Under the pieces are notes generated by a model, which saw only the letters and a program-made list of their open reading frames with translations, was not told the origin of the DNA and ran no database searches. The translations under genes were made by a program, and so were the position numbers. A DNA stretch of 64,000 bases. It comes from Burkholderiaceae bacterium (lineage in GTDB: Bacteria > Pseudomonadota > Gammaproteobacteria > Burkholderiales > Burkholderiaceae). Positions 60,877 through 64,000 of the stretch are shown piece after piece; the stretch's first letter is position 1; every line of letters begins with the position of its first letter. The stretch lies in NCBI GenBank assembly GCA_947455485.1, contig CANGNV010000004.1, positions 20,010-84,009 on the forward strand, written 5' to 3'.

Positions 60877-62484
60877 CTATTCCCACTCGATAGTTGCTGG
60901 AGGTTTTCCGCTAATGTCGTAGACCACGCGATTAATGCCACGCACTTCATTGATGATGCGATTCGATACCTTGCCTAGCAAATCATGAGGCAAGTGAGCC
61001 CAATGCGCAGTCATAAAGTCTTGAGTTTGAACGGCTCTGAGAGCGACAACATACTCATAGGTTCTACCGTCACCCATAACGCCTACAGATTTCACTGGCA
61101 AGAACACTGCAAAGGCTTGACTAGTGAGGTCATACCAAGATTTTTGACTTGCTTCATCCATCGTATTGCGCAACTCTTCAATGAAGATCGCATCAGCACG
61201 CTGTAAAAGACTTGCAAACTCGTCCTTGACTTCACCTAAGATACGTACACCAAGTCCAGGACCTGGGAATGGATGGCGATAAACCATCTCGCGTGGTAAA
61301 CCTAAGGCTACACCGAGTTCGCGCACCTCATCTTTAAATAATTCACGCAATGGCTCAAGCAACTTGAGATGCATATCTTCAGGCAAGCCACCCACATTGT
61401 GGTGACTCTTAATCGTATGCGCGCCCTTTTTACCTTTGCCGGCAGACTCAATGACGTCCGGATAAATAGTTCCTTGAGCAAGCCACTTGGCATTCTGAAT
61501 CTTCCCAGACTCAACTTGGAAAATCTCAACAAATTCTTTGCCAATAATTTTGCGCTTGGCTTCTGGATCAGCAACGCCAGCAAGCTCAGACATAAACTTC
61601 TCTTTGGCATCCACGCGAATGACTTTGACACCGAGATTGCGGGCAAACATTTCCATCACCATGTCGCCTTCGTTTAAACGAAGCAAGCCATGATCAACAA
61701 ATACGCAAGTGAGTTGCTCACCAATCGCGCGATGGATTAATGCCGCAGCTACGCTAGAGTCAACACCGCCGGATAAACCAAGAATGACCTCTTCATTGCC
61801 AACTTGCTTGCGAATATGCTCCACAGCTTCGCTAATGTAGTCGCCCATCACCCAGTCTGGCTTGCACTTGCAGATCTCATGCACAAAGCGAGCCAAGATG
61901 GCCTCACCTTGTAAGGTGTGAGTTACTTCAGGGTGAAATTGGAATGCATAGAAACGACGCTCTTCGTCGGCCATGCCGGCAATCGGACAAGACTCTGTCG
62001 AAGCCATTAACTTGAATGCTGGCGGCAAAGTTGTTACGGAGTCGCCGTGACTCATCCACACTTTCAGAATGCCATGACCTTCGCTAGTGGAAAAATCCTG
62101 AATGCCTTTCAGCAAATTGGTATGGCCATGGGCACGCACTTCAGAGTAACCAAACTCACGGGCCTTACCCAAGGATTCAGCAGAAGCAACGGCGCCGCCA
62201 AGTTGGGTAGCCATGGTTTGCATGCCATAACAAATACCTAAAACAGGAACACCTAATTCAAAAACGATTTGTGGTGCACGAGGGCTTCCCTCTTCGGTAA
62301 CGGAACTTGGTCCACCGGACAGAATGATTCCCTTGCCGCCCTGCTCTTGAATGAATTTACGAATGAACTCTGGATCGCAATCGTAAGGATGGATTTCAGA
62401 GTAGACGCGGGCATCACGCACGCGTCTGGCAATTAATTGGGTGACCTGTGAACCAAAGTCGAGAATGAGTATTTTGTCGTGCAC
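60877..62484 (-). CDS. guaA: GMP synthase (glutamine-hydrolysing)
   Basis: A 535-residue bifunctional enzyme. The amidotransferase has Cys85 in GICYGMQ and His in QFHPEV; the ATP-pyrophosphatase has the P-loop [15 protein letters not shown], and the C-terminal dimer domain ends PATIEWE. It makes GMP from XMP. It follows guaB, the preceding step, by 36 bases on the same strand. Confidence 0.97.
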   Translation of the reverse strand: MHDKILILDFGSQVTQLIARRVRDARVYSEIHPYDCDPEFIRKFIQEQGGKGIILSGGPSSVTEEGSPRAPQIVFELGVPVLGICYGMQTMATQLGGAVASAESLGKAREFGYSEVRAHGHTNLLKGIQDFSTSEGHGILKVWMSHGDSVTTLPPAFKLMASTESCPIAGMADEERRFYAFQFHPEVTHTLQGEAILARFVHEICKCKPDWVMGDYISEAVEHIRKQVGNEEVILGLSGGVDSSVAAALIHRAIGEQLTCVFVDHGLLRLNEGDMVMEMFARNLGVKVIRVDAKEKFMSELAGVADPEAKRKIIGKEFVEIFQVESGKIQNAKWLAQGTIYPDVIESAGKGKKGAHTIKSHHNVGGLPEDMHLKLLEPLRELFKDEVRELGVALGLPREMVYRHPFPGPGLGVRILGEVKDEFASLLQRADAIFIEELRNTMDEASQKSWYDLTSQAFAVFLPVKSVGVMGDGRTYEYVVALRAVQTQDFMTAHWAHLPHDLLGKVSNRIINEVRGINRVVYDISGKPPATIEWE

Positions 62485-62520
62485 GAAAGGATTACCTTAA
62501 ATTCAACCTGCTTTTACTTC

Positions 62521-63996
<1,476 letters not shown>

Positions 63997-64000
63997 CTAG

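Overview
The window reads as a contiguous piece of a small-genome, moderate-GC betaproteobacterial chromosome. Gene content, order and protein character resemble Polynucleobacter or a close Burkholderiaceae relative. Pointers are Bug-type solute receptors, Cys-type membrane formate dehydrogenase with the DUF3305/DUF3306 accessory set, QueD/QueE/TadA, and GuaB-GuaA. The genus is inferred from recalled family knowledge; no search was run. I see no rRNA, tRNA, CRISPR array, phage or insertion sequence. Genes are packed tightly: the longest non-coding gaps are about 200 bases (9985-10191 and 25475-25667), and several convergent pairs share or abut their stop codons.

Layout. 1-6.4 kb: a cut-off 3-hydroxyisobutyrate dehydrogenase, small proteins, a Bug receptor with a four-domain rhodanese protein, a Tat-exported fumarylacetoacetate-hydrolase-fold protein, a phasin-like protein and a truncated haemoglobin. 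6.3-14.9 kb: a second Bug receptor, an HI0933-type flavoprotein, a channel-like membrane protein, a LOG protein, a beta-CASP nuclease, the NAD(P)HX dehydratase, a DMT exporter and a nitrobindin-like protein. 15-25.5 kb: a class V aminotransferase, a second DMT exporter, an L-lactate dehydrogenase-like flavoenzyme followed by three small or membrane genes, an old-yellow-enzyme reductase, OxyR, rubredoxin and a rubredoxin reductase-like protein, a PuuD-like membrane protein, 3-hydroxybutyrate dehydrogenase and a YqaA protein. 25.6-30.5 kb: acyl-CoA dehydrogenase plus CoA-transferase, then a minus-strand operon of BFD-like ferredoxin, EEP phosphodiesterase and cardiolipin synthase.

30.5-42.6 kb is a formate oxidation island. 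Minus-strand genes for Mrp, DUF3305, DUF3306, a poly-4Fe-4S protein and a TorD-type chaperone lead into a small Tat protein, the catalytic alpha subunit, the iron-sulfur beta subunit, a lipoprotein, the cytochrome b gamma subunit and an exported small protein. A tungstate/molybdate-type ABC permease and ATPase run head-on into this operon. A perfect TTGAT-N4-ATCAA site lies just before the structural genes. 42.7-47 kb: Pit phosphate transporter with its DUF47 partner, and divergent copper genes (CopZ-like chaperone and CopA ATPase).

47-53.4 kb: a DUF3047 lipoprotein diverges from a four-gene envelope-glycan set (GT39, LPG-synthase-like membrane protein, GT9, PAP2 phosphatase), followed by rlmJ. 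53.4-64 kb, all minus strand: SOUL haem protein, LD-carboxypeptidase, tadA, queD, queE, two tandem paralogous exported proteins of unknown function, a B12-binding-type radical SAM protein overlapping a ferritin-like DUF455 protein, then guaA and guaB. The radical SAM/DUF455/tandem-lipoprotein block is the best candidate here for an undescribed system.
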